A stretch of 64,000 nt of DNA. Origin: an uncultured Reyranella sp. GTDB taxonomy: Bacteria > Pseudomonadota > Alphaproteobacteria > Reyranellales > Reyranellaceae. The number at the start of each line of letters is the position of its first letter. Position 1 is the first letter of the stretch. This document shows, one piece after another, positions 14,621 to 22,859 of the stretch. The stretch is from positions 22,919 to 86,918 of the forward strand of contig NZ_CAMFKM010000018.1 of NCBI RefSeq assembly GCF_945957355.1. Reading direction: 5' to 3'. The position numbers were made by a program, and so were the translations under genes. A model generated the notes under the pieces. The model searched no databases, had not been told where the DNA came from, and worked only from the letters and a program-made list of their open reading frames with translations.

Positions 14621-15229
14621 ATGTCGGCCATGTCGGAGACGGTGGACAACAAGGTTTCGATCCTGGTGCTGCAGCACCCGCAGGAGCAGGACCGCGTGCT
14701 GGGCACGGCGCGCCTGCTGTCCGGTTCGCTGGTCCATGCCAAGGTCGTGGTCGGCCTGTCGTGGCGCAATCTCGCCCAAGCGCTGGGCGAGCCGGCGGAG
14801 CCGCGTGACTGGGGCGTGCTCTATCTCGGCTCGGCGCAGACCAGGGGGCAGGCGGCTCCCCTGGTCGCCATCGACGCCAAGGGCCAGCCGCTGGCCGACC
14901 AGGAAGCGGCGCGCACCGGCCTCAAGGGGCTGATCGCGCTCGATGGCAACTGGGCGCAGGCCAAAGCCCTGTGGTGGCGCAATGCATGGCTGACAAAGCT
15001 GCGCCGCTTCGTCGTCGTGCCCGATGGCCCGTCGCTCTACGGCGACCTGCGGCGCGAGGCGCGGCCCGATGCCGTGTCGACCCTGGAGGCGGTGGCGTTG
15101 TCGCTGCAGGTGCTCGAAGGCGATGCTGCGGTGCGGGAGAAACTTCTCGTGCCGTTTCGCGCTCTCCTGGCGAAGGCGCGTCGCGAGGGCGTGCGGGATT
15201 CCAAACGGGATCGTCGCGTCCGGCGTTAG
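14621..15229 (+). CDS. DTW-domain protein, tRNA aminocarboxypropyltransferase-like
   Basis: 202-aa DTW-superfamily protein, related to TapT/YfiP, which transfers the 3-amino-3-carboxypropyl group of SAM to tRNA uridine (acp3U). Seen: ILVLQHPQEQDRVLGTARL and the signature region LIALDGNWAQAKALWWRNAWL, where the family usually has DGTW. The zinc-binding Cys cluster found at the N-terminus of YfiP-type proteins is missing because the protein begins directly at the HPxE block. The start is at 14621; ATG 14630 is an alternative. It is divergent from the duplicated-half protein and 19 bases upstream of the IorA gene. Confidence 0.75.
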   Translation: MSAMSETVDNKVSILVLQHPQEQDRVLGTARLLSGSLVHAKVVVGLSWRNLAQALGEPAEPRDWGVLYLGSAQTRGQAAPLVAIDAKGQPLADQEAARTGLKGLIALDGNWAQAKALWWRNAWLTKLRRFVVVPDGPSLYGDLRREARPDAVSTLEAVALSLQVLEGDAAVREKLLVPFRALLAKARREGVRDSKRDRRVRR

Positions 15230-15248
15230 CCGCCCCTATACTTTGGCC

Positions 15249-17402
15249 ATGCTCGACCAGCCGGCGGCTCAGCTTCCCGTCTCCCAGCGGACCAATCCCG
15301 AACGTTCCTTCGCTGAAGAAGTGCGCGCCCTGCGGCTGGGGAACGGCGAGGTTTTCCGCGGCGAGGGCATCCTCGCCGTCACCAAGGCGATCCTGCAATC
15401 CGGCGTCGCCTATGTCGGCGGCTACCAGGGCGCGCCGGTCTCGCACCTGGTCGACGTGCTGGTCGAATCGCAGGACCTTCTGGACGAACTCGGCGTCCAT
15501 CTCGAGACCTGCACCAACGAATCGTCCGCCGCAGCGCTGCTCGGCGCCTCGATCAACTATCCGATGCGCGGCTGCGTGACCTGGAAGTCGATCGTCGGGA
15601 CCAACGTGGCGGCCGATGCGCTATCCAATCTCGCCTCGCCGGGCGTCATCGGTGGCGCGCTGATCGTGGTCGGGGAGGACTACGGTGAGGGCGCCTCGGT
15701 CATCCAGGAGCGCACCCAGGCCTATGCGCTGAAGTCCTCGGTCTGGCTGATGGACCCGCGCCCGTCGCTGCCAACCATCGTGCGATGCACCGAGAAGGCG
15801 TTCGAACTCTCGGAAGCGACCAACACGCCGGTGATGATGGAGCTGCGCATCCGCGCCTGCCACGTCACGGGCGAGTTCGTGGCCAGGGACAACGTGCCGC
15901 CCGCCATTTCGCGCAACCGGCGCCTCGCCGAACCCGCAGCCCACAACTACGACCGCATCTCGCACCCGCCGTCGACCTATGCGCACGAGAAGATCAAGGT
16001 CGAGGTCCGCCAGCCCGCCGCCGAGCGATTCATCGTCGAGAACGGGCTGAACGAACACCTCCCGGGCGAGCGGTCCGATCTCGGCATCATCGTGCAAGGC
16101 GGCATCACCAATGTGCTGGTGCGCGGCCTCGACCGGCTGGAGGTCGAGGGCAAGGTCCCGACCCTGGTCCTGAACGTCACGCATCCGCTGGCGCCCGACC
16201 AGATCGCCGACTTCTGCAAGGGCAAGCGCGCCGTGCTGGTCGTCGAGGAGGGCGCGCCCGACTATATCGAGCAGGCGATCCATGTGATCCTGCGCAAGCG
16301 AGACATCGACACCAAGGTCTACGGCAAGGATGTGCTGCCGATGGCCGGCGAGTACACCGCCGAGGTGGTCACCGAGGGCTTGCTGAAATTCTTCGCCCAA
16401 TCGGCCAACGACATCGACCTCAGTAAGCCGCGTGAACGCTTCGAGGCCGCCCGCGCCGGACGCGCCGAGGCGCAACGCCTGCTGGGTGGGCCGTTGCCAT
16501 TGCGGCCACCGGGCTTCTGCACCGGTTGTCCCGAGCGGCCGGTCTTTTCGGCCATCAAGCTGCTCGAGCGCGAGGTCGGCAAGGTCCATATCTCGAGCGA
16601 CATTGGCTGCCATTCCTTCGCGACCCTGGCGCCGTTCAATCTCGGCAATTCGATCCTGGGCTTCGGCATGTCGCTGGCGGCCGCGGGCGCCGTGGCCCCG
16701 GTGATGCAGAAGCGCACGATCTCGGTCATGGGCGACGGCGGGTTCTGGCACAACGGGCTGCTGAGCGGCGTCGCCTCGTCGATGTTCAACCGTGGCGACC
16801 GCGTGCTGGTCATCATGCAGAATGGCTACACCTCGGCCACGGGCGCGCAGTTCATTCCCAACACCTCTGGCAATCGCCGCGACGGCGAGACGACGTCGGA
16901 CATCGCCGCCACCCTGAAGGCGATGGGTGTCGGCTGGCTGCGCACCGTTCGCACCTACAATGTCGGTACGATGCTCAAGACCCTGCGCGAAGCGATGAGC
17001 ACCGACGACAAGGGCCTCAAGGTCATCGTGGCCGACGGCGAGTGCCAGCTCGCCCGCCAGCGCCGCATCCGCCCGCAGATCGCCGCCCAGCTGAAGCGCG
17101 GCGAGCGGGTCGTGCGCACGCGCTACGGTGTCGACGACGAAGTCTGTACCGGCGACCATTCCTGCATCCGGCTCTCGGGTTGCCCATCGCTGGTGGTGAA
17201 GCCCAGCCCGGATCCGCTGCGCAGCGACCCGGTGGCCAGCGTCAACAACGGCTGCGTCGGCTGCGGCCTGTGCGGCGAGGTGGCCGATGCCGCCGTGCTC
17301 TGCCCGTCCTTCTACAAGGCCGACATCGTCCAGAACGCCACCTGGTGGGACCGCCTGAAATGGAAGGTCCGGGCGAAGGTGATCGGAGCGATGGCATGTT
17401 GA
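15249..17402 (+). CDS. iorA: indolepyruvate ferredoxin oxidoreductase alpha subunit (TPP- and Fe-S-binding)
   Basis: 717-aa large subunit of a 2-oxoacid:ferredoxin oxidoreductase acting on aryl pyruvates. Residues 30-400 carry the pyrimidine-binding/core domains. CTGC (424-427) and GDGGFWHNG (from 495) mark the TPP domain, where GDG...N binds Mg-diphosphate. The C-terminus holds two ferredoxin-like clusters with Cys 633, 639, 645, 669, 672, 675 and 685. It would oxidatively decarboxylate indolepyruvate or phenylpyruvate to an acyl-CoA with reduced ferredoxin. ATG 15249 is the first start giving a family-like N-terminus. The beta subunit follows after an 85-base gap filled by a nested palindrome. 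Confidence 0.9.
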   Translation: MLDQPAAQLPVSQRTNPERSFAEEVRALRLGNGEVFRGEGILAVTKAILQSGVAYVGGYQGAPVSHLVDVLVESQDLLDELGVHLETCTNESSAAALLGASINYPMRGCVTWKSIVGTNVAADALSNLASPGVIGGALIVVGEDYGEGASVIQERTQAYALKSSVWLMDPRPSLPTIVRCTEKAFELSEATNTPVMMELRIRACHVTGEFVARDNVPPAISRNRRLAEPAAHNYDRISHPPSTYAHEKIKVEVRQPAAERFIVENGLNEHLPGERSDLGIIVQGGITNVLVRGLDRLEVEGKVPTLVLNVTHPLAPDQIADFCKGKRAVLVVEEGAPDYIEQAIHVILRKRDIDTKVYGKDVLPMAGEYTAEVVTEGLLKFFAQSANDIDLSKPRERFEAARAGRAEAQRLLGGPLPLRPPGFCTGCPERPVFSAIKLLEREVGKVHISSDIGCHSFATLAPFNLGNSILGFGMSLAAAGAVAPVMQKRTISVMGDGGFWHNGLLSGVASSMFNRGDRVLVIMQNGYTSATGAQFIPNTSGNRRDGETTSDIAATLKAMGVGWLRTVRTYNVGTMLKTLREAMSTDDKGLKVIVADGECQLARQRRIRPQIAAQLKRGERVVRTRYGVDDEVCTGDHSCIRLSGCPSLVVKPSPDPLRSDPVASVNNGCVGCGLCGEVADAAVLCPSFYKADIVQNATWWDRLKWKVRAKVIGAMAC

Positions 17403-17410
17403 GCGCTGGG

Positions 17411-17479
17411 GGCGCGCCACTCCCGTGGCGCGATCTTCTTGTTGCGACACCGCATGACGCGCCACGGGAGTGGCGCGCC
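17411..17479. repeat. nested inverted repeat between iorA and iorB
   Basis: A perfect 22-base inverted repeat has arms at 17411-17432 and 17458-17479 with a 25-base spacer. Each arm is itself a palindrome: CGCGCCAC and GTGGCGCG enclose TCCC in the first arm and GGGA in the second. The transcript could fold either as two small hairpins or one long hairpin. The second arm ends nine bases before the ATG of iorB and occupies the place of its ribosome-binding site. No U-tract follows, so it is not a standard terminator. Confidence 0.85.
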
Positions 17480-17487
17480 TCCGGCGC

Positions 17488-18990
17488 ATGAAGCCCGTCA
17501 CGATCCTGATCGGCGCGCTGGGCGGCGATGGCGGCGGCGTTTTGTGCGACTGGATCGTGTCGGCGGCGCAGAGCCGCGGGCTCGGCGTCCAAGCGACTCA
17601 GATCCCCGGCGTGGCGCAGCGCACCGGCGCCACGACCTACTATGTCGAGGTGATGCCGGCGGGCGCCGCGCCCTCGTCGGTGCTGGCGCTCAATCCGGCG
17701 ATGGGCGAGGTCGATGTCGCGCTGGCGACCGAGCTGCTGGAAGCCGGGCGCATGATCTTCAACGGCTTCGTGACGCCCGACCGCACGACGCTCGTCGCCT
17801 CGACCCATCGCGTGCTGGCGATCGGCGAGCGCATGGCGATGGGCGACGGCAGCTTCGATGTCGGCAAGCTGCTGCGTGCCGTGAAGGAGCGCAGCCGCGA
17901 GCAGATATTGTTCGACATGGACCAGGCCGCCGAGGAATCGGGCGGCGTGATCAACGCGGTGCTGCTGGGGGCACTGGCCGGCTCCGGCAAGCTGCCGATT
18001 CCCGACAGCGCGTTCGAGGCGGCTATCCGGCATGCCGGCAAGTCCGTCGACACCAACCTCGCGGCCTTCGCCTTCGGCCGCGGTCATGCGCGCGGTGAAC
18101 TGGAGCAGGCGGTGCGCGAGCATCGCAAGCGGCAGGCGGCGGTGCAGGGCGTCGAGGACCTGATCGCGCGGGCACGGCGGACCTATCCCGTGTCCAGTCT
18201 CGATGTCGTGGAGGAGGGTATCCGCCGCCTCACCGCGTATCAGGACCGTCGCTACGCCGCGCTCTACCTCGACCGGCTCGACACGATCCACGCGGTGGGC
18301 TCGCCTGAGCTGCTGCGCGAGGTGGCGCGCCATCTCGCCGTACGCATGTCGTTCGAGGACGTGATCCGCGTGGCCCAGGCCAAGACCTCGGCCGAGCGCG
18401 TGGCGCGGGTTCGGTCCGAGGTCCATGCCAAGGCGCACGAGCCGCTGCAGATCACCGAGCATTTCAAGCCGGGCATCGAGGAGATGGCCGCGATCCTTCC
18501 GCCATCGCTGGCGCGGCGCCTGCTGGCCTGGGGCGAGCGGACCGGCCGTCTCGGCAAGGCCTACTTTTCGATGCATGTGCGCACGACGACCATCCTGGGC
18601 TTCGCCCGGCTGCGCCTCGTGGCCGGCTTGCGCTGGTGGCGGCCGCGCACCTTTCGCTATGTCGAGGAGCAGGCCGAGATCGAGCGTTGGCTGGACCAGA
18701 TCCGCGCCGCCGCGCCGCTCAGCATCGATCTCGCGCGGGAGATCGCCGAGTCGGCGCGCCTGATCAAGGGCTATGGCGACACCCACAAACGCGGCCTCGG
18801 CAACTACCGCCGCATCGCCGACGAGGTGATCGCGCCGGCCCTGGCCGGGCGCCTGACGCCGCGCGCCGCGGCCGATGCCGTCGCCAATGCGCGCGTCGCG
18901 GCGCTGGCCGATCCCGAGGGCGAATCGCTGTCCAAGACGCTGGCCGCCATCGCCTCAGCGACATCGGCACTGCGGCAGGCGGCGGAATGA
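17488..18990 (+). CDS. iorB: indolepyruvate oxidoreductase beta subunit family protein (long form)
   Basis: 500-aa partner of the alpha subunit. The first roughly 200 residues are the gamma-type domain of 2-oxoacid:ferredoxin oxidoreductases (ILIGALGGDGGGVLCDWIV, IPGVAQRTGATTYYVEV). The remaining 300 residues are the C-terminal extension (DUF6537-like) seen in many proteobacterial forms, which carry no Fe-S motif of their own. ATG 17488 directly follows the nested palindrome and no ribosome-binding site is visible. GTG 17470 lies inside the repeat and is a weaker alternative. The stop overlaps the thioesterase start by ATGA. Confidence 0.88.
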   Translation: MKPVTILIGALGGDGGGVLCDWIVSAAQSRGLGVQATQIPGVAQRTGATTYYVEVMPAGAAPSSVLALNPAMGEVDVALATELLEAGRMIFNGFVTPDRTTLVASTHRVLAIGERMAMGDGSFDVGKLLRAVKERSREQILFDMDQAAEESGGVINAVLLGALAGSGKLPIPDSAFEAAIRHAGKSVDTNLAAFAFGRGHARGELEQAVREHRKRQAAVQGVEDLIARARRTYPVSSLDVVEEGIRRLTAYQDRRYAALYLDRLDTIHAVGSPELLREVARHLAVRMSFEDVIRVAQAKTSAERVARVRSEVHAKAHEPLQITEHFKPGIEEMAAILPPSLARRLLAWGERTGRLGKAYFSMHVRTTTILGFARLRLVAGLRWWRPRTFRYVEEQAEIERWLDQIRAAAPLSIDLAREIAESARLIKGYGDTHKRGLGNYRRIADEVIAPALAGRLTPRAAADAVANARVAALADPEGESLSKTLAAIASATSALRQAAE

Positions 18991-19391
18991 TCGACGTCGC
19001 GGCGCTGGCGAAGCGGGATGCCTTCGCCCGTGGTCTCGGCATCGAATTCGTCGAAGCCTCGCTCGGTCGCGCCGTGACGCGGGTCTCGATCGAGGAGCGC
19101 CACCTCAACTTCAACGGCGTCGGCCATGGCGGCCTCACCTTCACTCTGGCCGATGCGGCATTCGGCTATGCCTGCAACTCGCAGGGCGTGGTCTCGGGCA
19201 GCATCGACGCGCACATCGTCTACAGCATCGCCGTGCGGCTGGGTGACGTACTGACCGCCACGGCGGCCGAAATCTCGCGCTCCAGCAGGGCCTCGAACTA
19301 CCGCATCGACGTCGTGCGCGGTGACGGCAAGCTCGTTGCTGCCATGACCGGCACCGCCCTGATCAGCGGCAAGCCGGTCGTCACTTCTTAG
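18987..19391 (+). CDS. PaaI-type hot-dog thioesterase
   Basis: 134-aa PaaI/YbgC-like thioesterase. HLNFNGVGHGGLTFTLADAAFGYACNS contains the HGG motif and acidic residue of the PaaI active site. It presumably releases aryl-acetyl or similar CoA esters, which fits the adjacent indolepyruvate oxidoreductase, whose products are aryl-acetyl-CoAs. The start ATG overlaps the iorB stop (ATGA), so it is translationally coupled and belongs to the same operon. It ends tail to tail with the serine hydrolase gene, overlapping by four bases. Confidence 0.87.
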   Translation: MIDVAALAKRDAFARGLGIEFVEASLGRAVTRVSIEERHLNFNGVGHGGLTFTLADAAFGYACNSQGVVSGSIDAHIVYSIAVRLGDVLTATAAEISRSSRASNYRIDVVRGDGKLVAAMTGTALISGKPVVTS

Positions 19392-20983
19392 TCCTCTGTC
19401 CGTCCCTGCACCTTCGCCCTGAACCCGCCCGCCCATTCGATGCTGAGCTCGACGGTCTTGTCGCCGAACACGTGGGTCACCCGGGCCGCGTCGTCGTTGC
19501 CGAGCGTCTGGACCTCTAGCAAGAGACTTTTGCCGTCGGCCGACCAGGCGCCGCGTGCGGCGCTCGGTCCGTAGGGCATGAGCCCGCCGACGGCGAAGCG
19601 GCCGTCAAAACCGATCGGCCCACCGAACCGACCTGCCGGCGCGCCGGGCCGACCGCTGTCGAGCTCGACCTCGTAGGAGGGTCGGGGATCGTCGAGCTTC
19701 AGCGTGTAGGCCTTGATGCGCATCGGATTGGCAGCAAAACGCCAGGTCTTGCCGGAGATGGAATTGGCCATCGGCGGCGGCCCACCGATGCTGGCGCTGC
19801 CCGACGCCGGCTGATCGATGGCGGCCGCCTTCACCTTCTCGGCGAGCTCGCCGGTCGCTGCAGGATCGGCCGCTGCGGGCCCGTCCGAGGTGACGGCGGC
19901 CGCGAGGTATCCCACCAGCGTCCCGAAGCGGTAGCGCGGCGTGCTGACCGTGTTGCTGGTCAAATAAGGAAAACGCGCCGAGCCGGTCACCACCGCCACG
20001 ATGTCGAGTTCGGGCATCACGACGATGAGCTGGCGGTGTTTACCGACCGCCATGAAGGTGTTGCGCAGCGGCATGACCCAGAACTGGAGGCCGTAGCGAA
20101 TGTCGACCGCCCAGCTCTCACGCATGTCGACGTCGGCACGGCGCACGCTCTCGATCCATGTGGCCGGCAGGATTTGCTTGCCTTCCCACATGCCGCCGCG
20201 CAGCCAGAGATAGCCGATCTTCGCCATGTCGCGTGGCTGCAGATGGAGACCCCAACCGCCGACCGAGATGCCCTGCGGGTCGGCCTGCCACAGCACATCG
20301 TCGATCCCGAGCGGCCCGAACAGCTTCTCCCGCGCGTAGTCGAGCGCGCTCCGGCCGGTGGCCTTGCTCAGGAAGGCCGACAGGAGATGGCTGTTGCCGC
20401 TGTCGTAGTAGAAGCGCGCACCCGGTGCCGACGCCATTGGCTGGTCGAGAACGAATTGCCGCCAGTCAGGCGAGCGCGTCATGGCGATGATAGAGTCATC
20501 GGGACCGTCCAGGCCCTCCTGCCAGGCGAGGCCTGATGTCATGTCGAGCAGGTGCCGCACCGTCATCGCCTTCTTGGCATCGTCGAGGTTGCCGATCGGA
20601 CGGTCGCCAAGGAGATCGACGACCAGTCGGTCGGTGCTGTCGAGCAGGCCCTCGCCAAGCGCCATGCCGACCAGGGTGCTGGTGACGGCCTTGGTTGACG
20701 AATAGATGTGATGCCTGAGCCCGGCGCGGAACGGCGCATAGGTCGCCTCCAGCACGATCCGGCCGTGGCGTGCCACCAGCACGCTGTCCATGTTGTTGGC
20801 GGCGCCGAAATCGACGAGTCGGGCGAGCCGCTCGGAACTCATGCCCTGCTCCTCGGGCGAGGAAACCGGCCAGCCGCGAGTCGGCCAGGGCTGCGCGGTC
20901 TGTTGCGCCGTGGCGAGCGGCGCGCAGAGCAGCGCCGACGTGGCCACCAGGATCGCCAGAAGCGTGTTCGTAAGCCGATGCAT
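19388..20983 (-). CDS. secreted serine hydrolase, beta-lactamase (class C) family
   Basis: 531-aa protein with a cleavable signal peptide (MHRLTNTLLAILVATSALLC ... ATAQQ). The beta-lactamase/EstB fold is shown by SxxK in SSTK (HHIYSSTKAVTSTLVG), a YDSGNSH motif in the place of the YxN motif, and a C-terminal lipocalin-like extension of about 130 residues after the catalytic domain. Related proteins are periplasmic esterases or 6-aminohexanoate-dimer hydrolase-like enzymes, not true antibiotic hydrolases. ATG 20983 is used; a GTG nine bases upstream (20992) is possible. Confidence 0.87.
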   Translation of the reverse strand: MHRLTNTLLAILVATSALLCAPLATAQQTAQPWPTRGWPVSSPEEQGMSSERLARLVDFGAANNMDSVLVARHGRIVLEATYAPFRAGLRHHIYSSTKAVTSTLVGMALGEGLLDSTDRLVVDLLGDRPIGNLDDAKKAMTVRHLLDMTSGLAWQEGLDGPDDSIIAMTRSPDWRQFVLDQPMASAPGARFYYDSGNSHLLSAFLSKATGRSALDYAREKLFGPLGIDDVLWQADPQGISVGGWGLHLQPRDMAKIGYLWLRGGMWEGKQILPATWIESVRRADVDMRESWAVDIRYGLQFWVMPLRNTFMAVGKHRQLIVVMPELDIVAVVTGSARFPYLTSNTVSTPRYRFGTLVGYLAAAVTSDGPAAADPAATGELAEKVKAAAIDQPASGSASIGGPPPMANSISGKTWRFAANPMRIKAYTLKLDDPRPSYEVELDSGRPGAPAGRFGGPIGFDGRFAVGGLMPYGPSAARGAWSADGKSLLLEVQTLGNDDAARVTHVFGDKTVELSIEWAGGFRAKVQGRTED

Positions 20984-21098
20984 CGCAGCCACCGTCTTCG
21001 TATCGCCAGATGCTACGGAGGACGGCGGATGCGTTCAATACGCGTTCGGATTTATGAATACTCGCCCGGCGACGCTCACGGCATTTTCGCACGGCCTG

Positions 21099-22694
21099 TC
21101 AGGCCGCACCCTTCAGGATATCCGCCATCTTCTCACCGACCATGATCGACGGTGCATTGGTGTTGCCGGAGGGCATGGTCGGGAAGATCGAGGCGTCGGC
21201 GACGCGCAGGCCCTGGATGCCGTGCACCCTGAGCTTGTCGTCGACCACGGTGCTCGGGCCCTCGGGGCCCATGCGGCAGGTGCCGATCGGGTGGTACGCT
21301 GTCTGCGAGTTGTTGCGGATCCAGGTGAGGATCTCCTCGTCGGTCTGGACCGAGGGACCCGGCGAGAACTCCTCGTCGCGGTAGGGATCCATCGGCTTGG
21401 CATCGACGATGCGGCGCATCATGCGGAAGCCGGCGGTCATCGCGTCCTGGTCGATCCTGTCGGCCAGGAAGTTGAAGCGGATGGCCGGATGGGCCTTGGG
21501 ATCGGCCGAGCGGATGTGGATCGAGCCCAGACTCTCGGGGCGAAGCTGGTAGCAGGCGATCGTCATCGACGGGAAGTCCTGCAGCTTGCGGGTCTTCGGG
21601 TCCTTGATCGAGTAGGGCACGAGATGCATCTGCACGTCGGGCGTCTCGAGCTCCGGCCGCGTCTTCAGGAAGCCCAGCAGCGGCGCCGAGGGCAGGCTCA
21701 TGAAGCCGCCGCCGGTGGCCAGGTACTTCATCATCTGCGTCACGGCACCGATGCCGCGGGCCATGTGGTTGTAGGAGACGTTGGCGACCTTCAGGCGCCA
21801 GATGATGCGGGCGTTGATGTGGTCGCGGAAGTTCTCGCCCACCGCCTTCAGCTCGTGCTTCACCTCGATGCCGTGCTTCTTCAGCAGCTCCGGCTGGCCG
21901 ATGCCGGAGAGTTCGAGGATCTGCGGGCTGGCGACGCCGCCCGCCGACAGGATCGTCTCCCTGGCCTTGGCCTGGACGACCTTGCCGTCCTTCTCGTATT
22001 CGACGCCCACGCAGCGCTTGCCTTCCAGCAGGACACGCAGCGTGTGGGCGTGGGTGACGACGTGCAGGTTCGGGCGCTTCATCGCCGGCTCGATGTAGCA
22101 GTGCGCCACGCTCATGCGCCGGCCCTTGTAGATCGAGGTCTGCGTCTTCACGACGCCTTCCTGGTCTTCGCTGTTGTAGTCCGGATTGGTCTTGAAGCCG
22201 GCGGCCTTCGAGGCCTCGAACAGCGCGTCGTAGAGCGGGTTCTGGTCGGGCACGGTCGAGACCTTGAGCGGCCCGTCGGTGCCGCGGCCGTTCGAACCGT
22301 CGCCGTCGACGAAGTTCTCCATGCGGGTGAAGAGCGGCGCCACGTCGCGCCAGCTCCAGCCGCGACAACCCATCTGCGCCCAGGTGTCGAAGTCGAGCGG
22401 CTGGCCGCGCACCCAGACCAGCCCGTTGATCGAGCTCGACCCGCCCAGCACCTTTCCGCGTGGCACCGGGATCACTCGGTTGGCCGTGCCGGGCTCCGGT
22501 TCGGACTGGTAGAGCCAGTTGGCGGCCGGATTGTCGATCAGCAGGCCGAAGGACAGCGGCATGCGGGAGTAGGGATGGCTGGCCGCACCGGCCTCCAGCA
22601 GGAGGACCTTGTTGGTCGGCACTTCCGTGAGCCGCGCCGCCAGGGCACCGCCCGCCGAACCCGCGCCAACGATGATGTAGTCGTACTCGGCCAT
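21099..22694 (-). CDS. GMC family FAD-dependent oxidoreductase (choline dehydrogenase-like)
   Basis: 531-aa flavoprotein. The N-terminal dinucleotide fold is YDYIIVGAGSAGGALAARL. GMC signature 1 lies around GKVLGGSSSINGLVWVRG and signature 2 around SAGGVASPQILELSGIG. The C-terminal active-site region has HPIGTCRMG and NTNAPSIMVGEK. Such enzymes oxidise primary alcohols (choline, aliphatic or polyethylene-glycol-type) with FAD. ATG 22694 is preceded by AGGAGAA at ideal spacing, so the upstream in-frame codons are left out. A second GMC protein lies at 55786-57390. Confidence 0.92.
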   Translation of the reverse strand: MAEYDYIIVGAGSAGGALAARLTEVPTNKVLLLEAGAASHPYSRMPLSFGLLIDNPAANWLYQSEPEPGTANRVIPVPRGKVLGGSSSINGLVWVRGQPLDFDTWAQMGCRGWSWRDVAPLFTRMENFVDGDGSNGRGTDGPLKVSTVPDQNPLYDALFEASKAAGFKTNPDYNSEDQEGVVKTQTSIYKGRRMSVAHCYIEPAMKRPNLHVVTHAHTLRVLLEGKRCVGVEYEKDGKVVQAKARETILSAGGVASPQILELSGIGQPELLKKHGIEVKHELKAVGENFRDHINARIIWRLKVANVSYNHMARGIGAVTQMMKYLATGGGFMSLPSAPLLGFLKTRPELETPDVQMHLVPYSIKDPKTRKLQDFPSMTIACYQLRPESLGSIHIRSADPKAHPAIRFNFLADRIDQDAMTAGFRMMRRIVDAKPMDPYRDEEFSPGPSVQTDEEILTWIRNNSQTAYHPIGTCRMGPEGPSTVVDDKLRVHGIQGLRVADASIFPTMPSGNTNAPSIMVGEKMADILKGAA

Positions 22695-22859
22695 TTCTCC
22701 TGCTCTCCCCGCGCATTCGCTGTCATGCAAGCGTAGCGCACCGCCATGCAGTTGGCAGGGGCAATCTCGTCTCGACAGCTATGATGTCGCGTGTTCCGAT
22801 AAGCGGCTGCCGGGGCTGGGGAACGCGGCGGCTCACATTCGATTGGAAGTACGGCCAAT

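Noticed and set aside
15621..17501. 626-codon minus-strand frame opposite iorA
   Set aside because: iorA has TPP and Fe-S motifs over its whole length; the opposite frame is compositional noise.
19388..20983. Antibiotic-resistance beta-lactamase
   Set aside because: The SxxK and overall fold belong to the broad serine-hydrolase family with a C-terminal extension; nothing supports true beta-lactamase activity.
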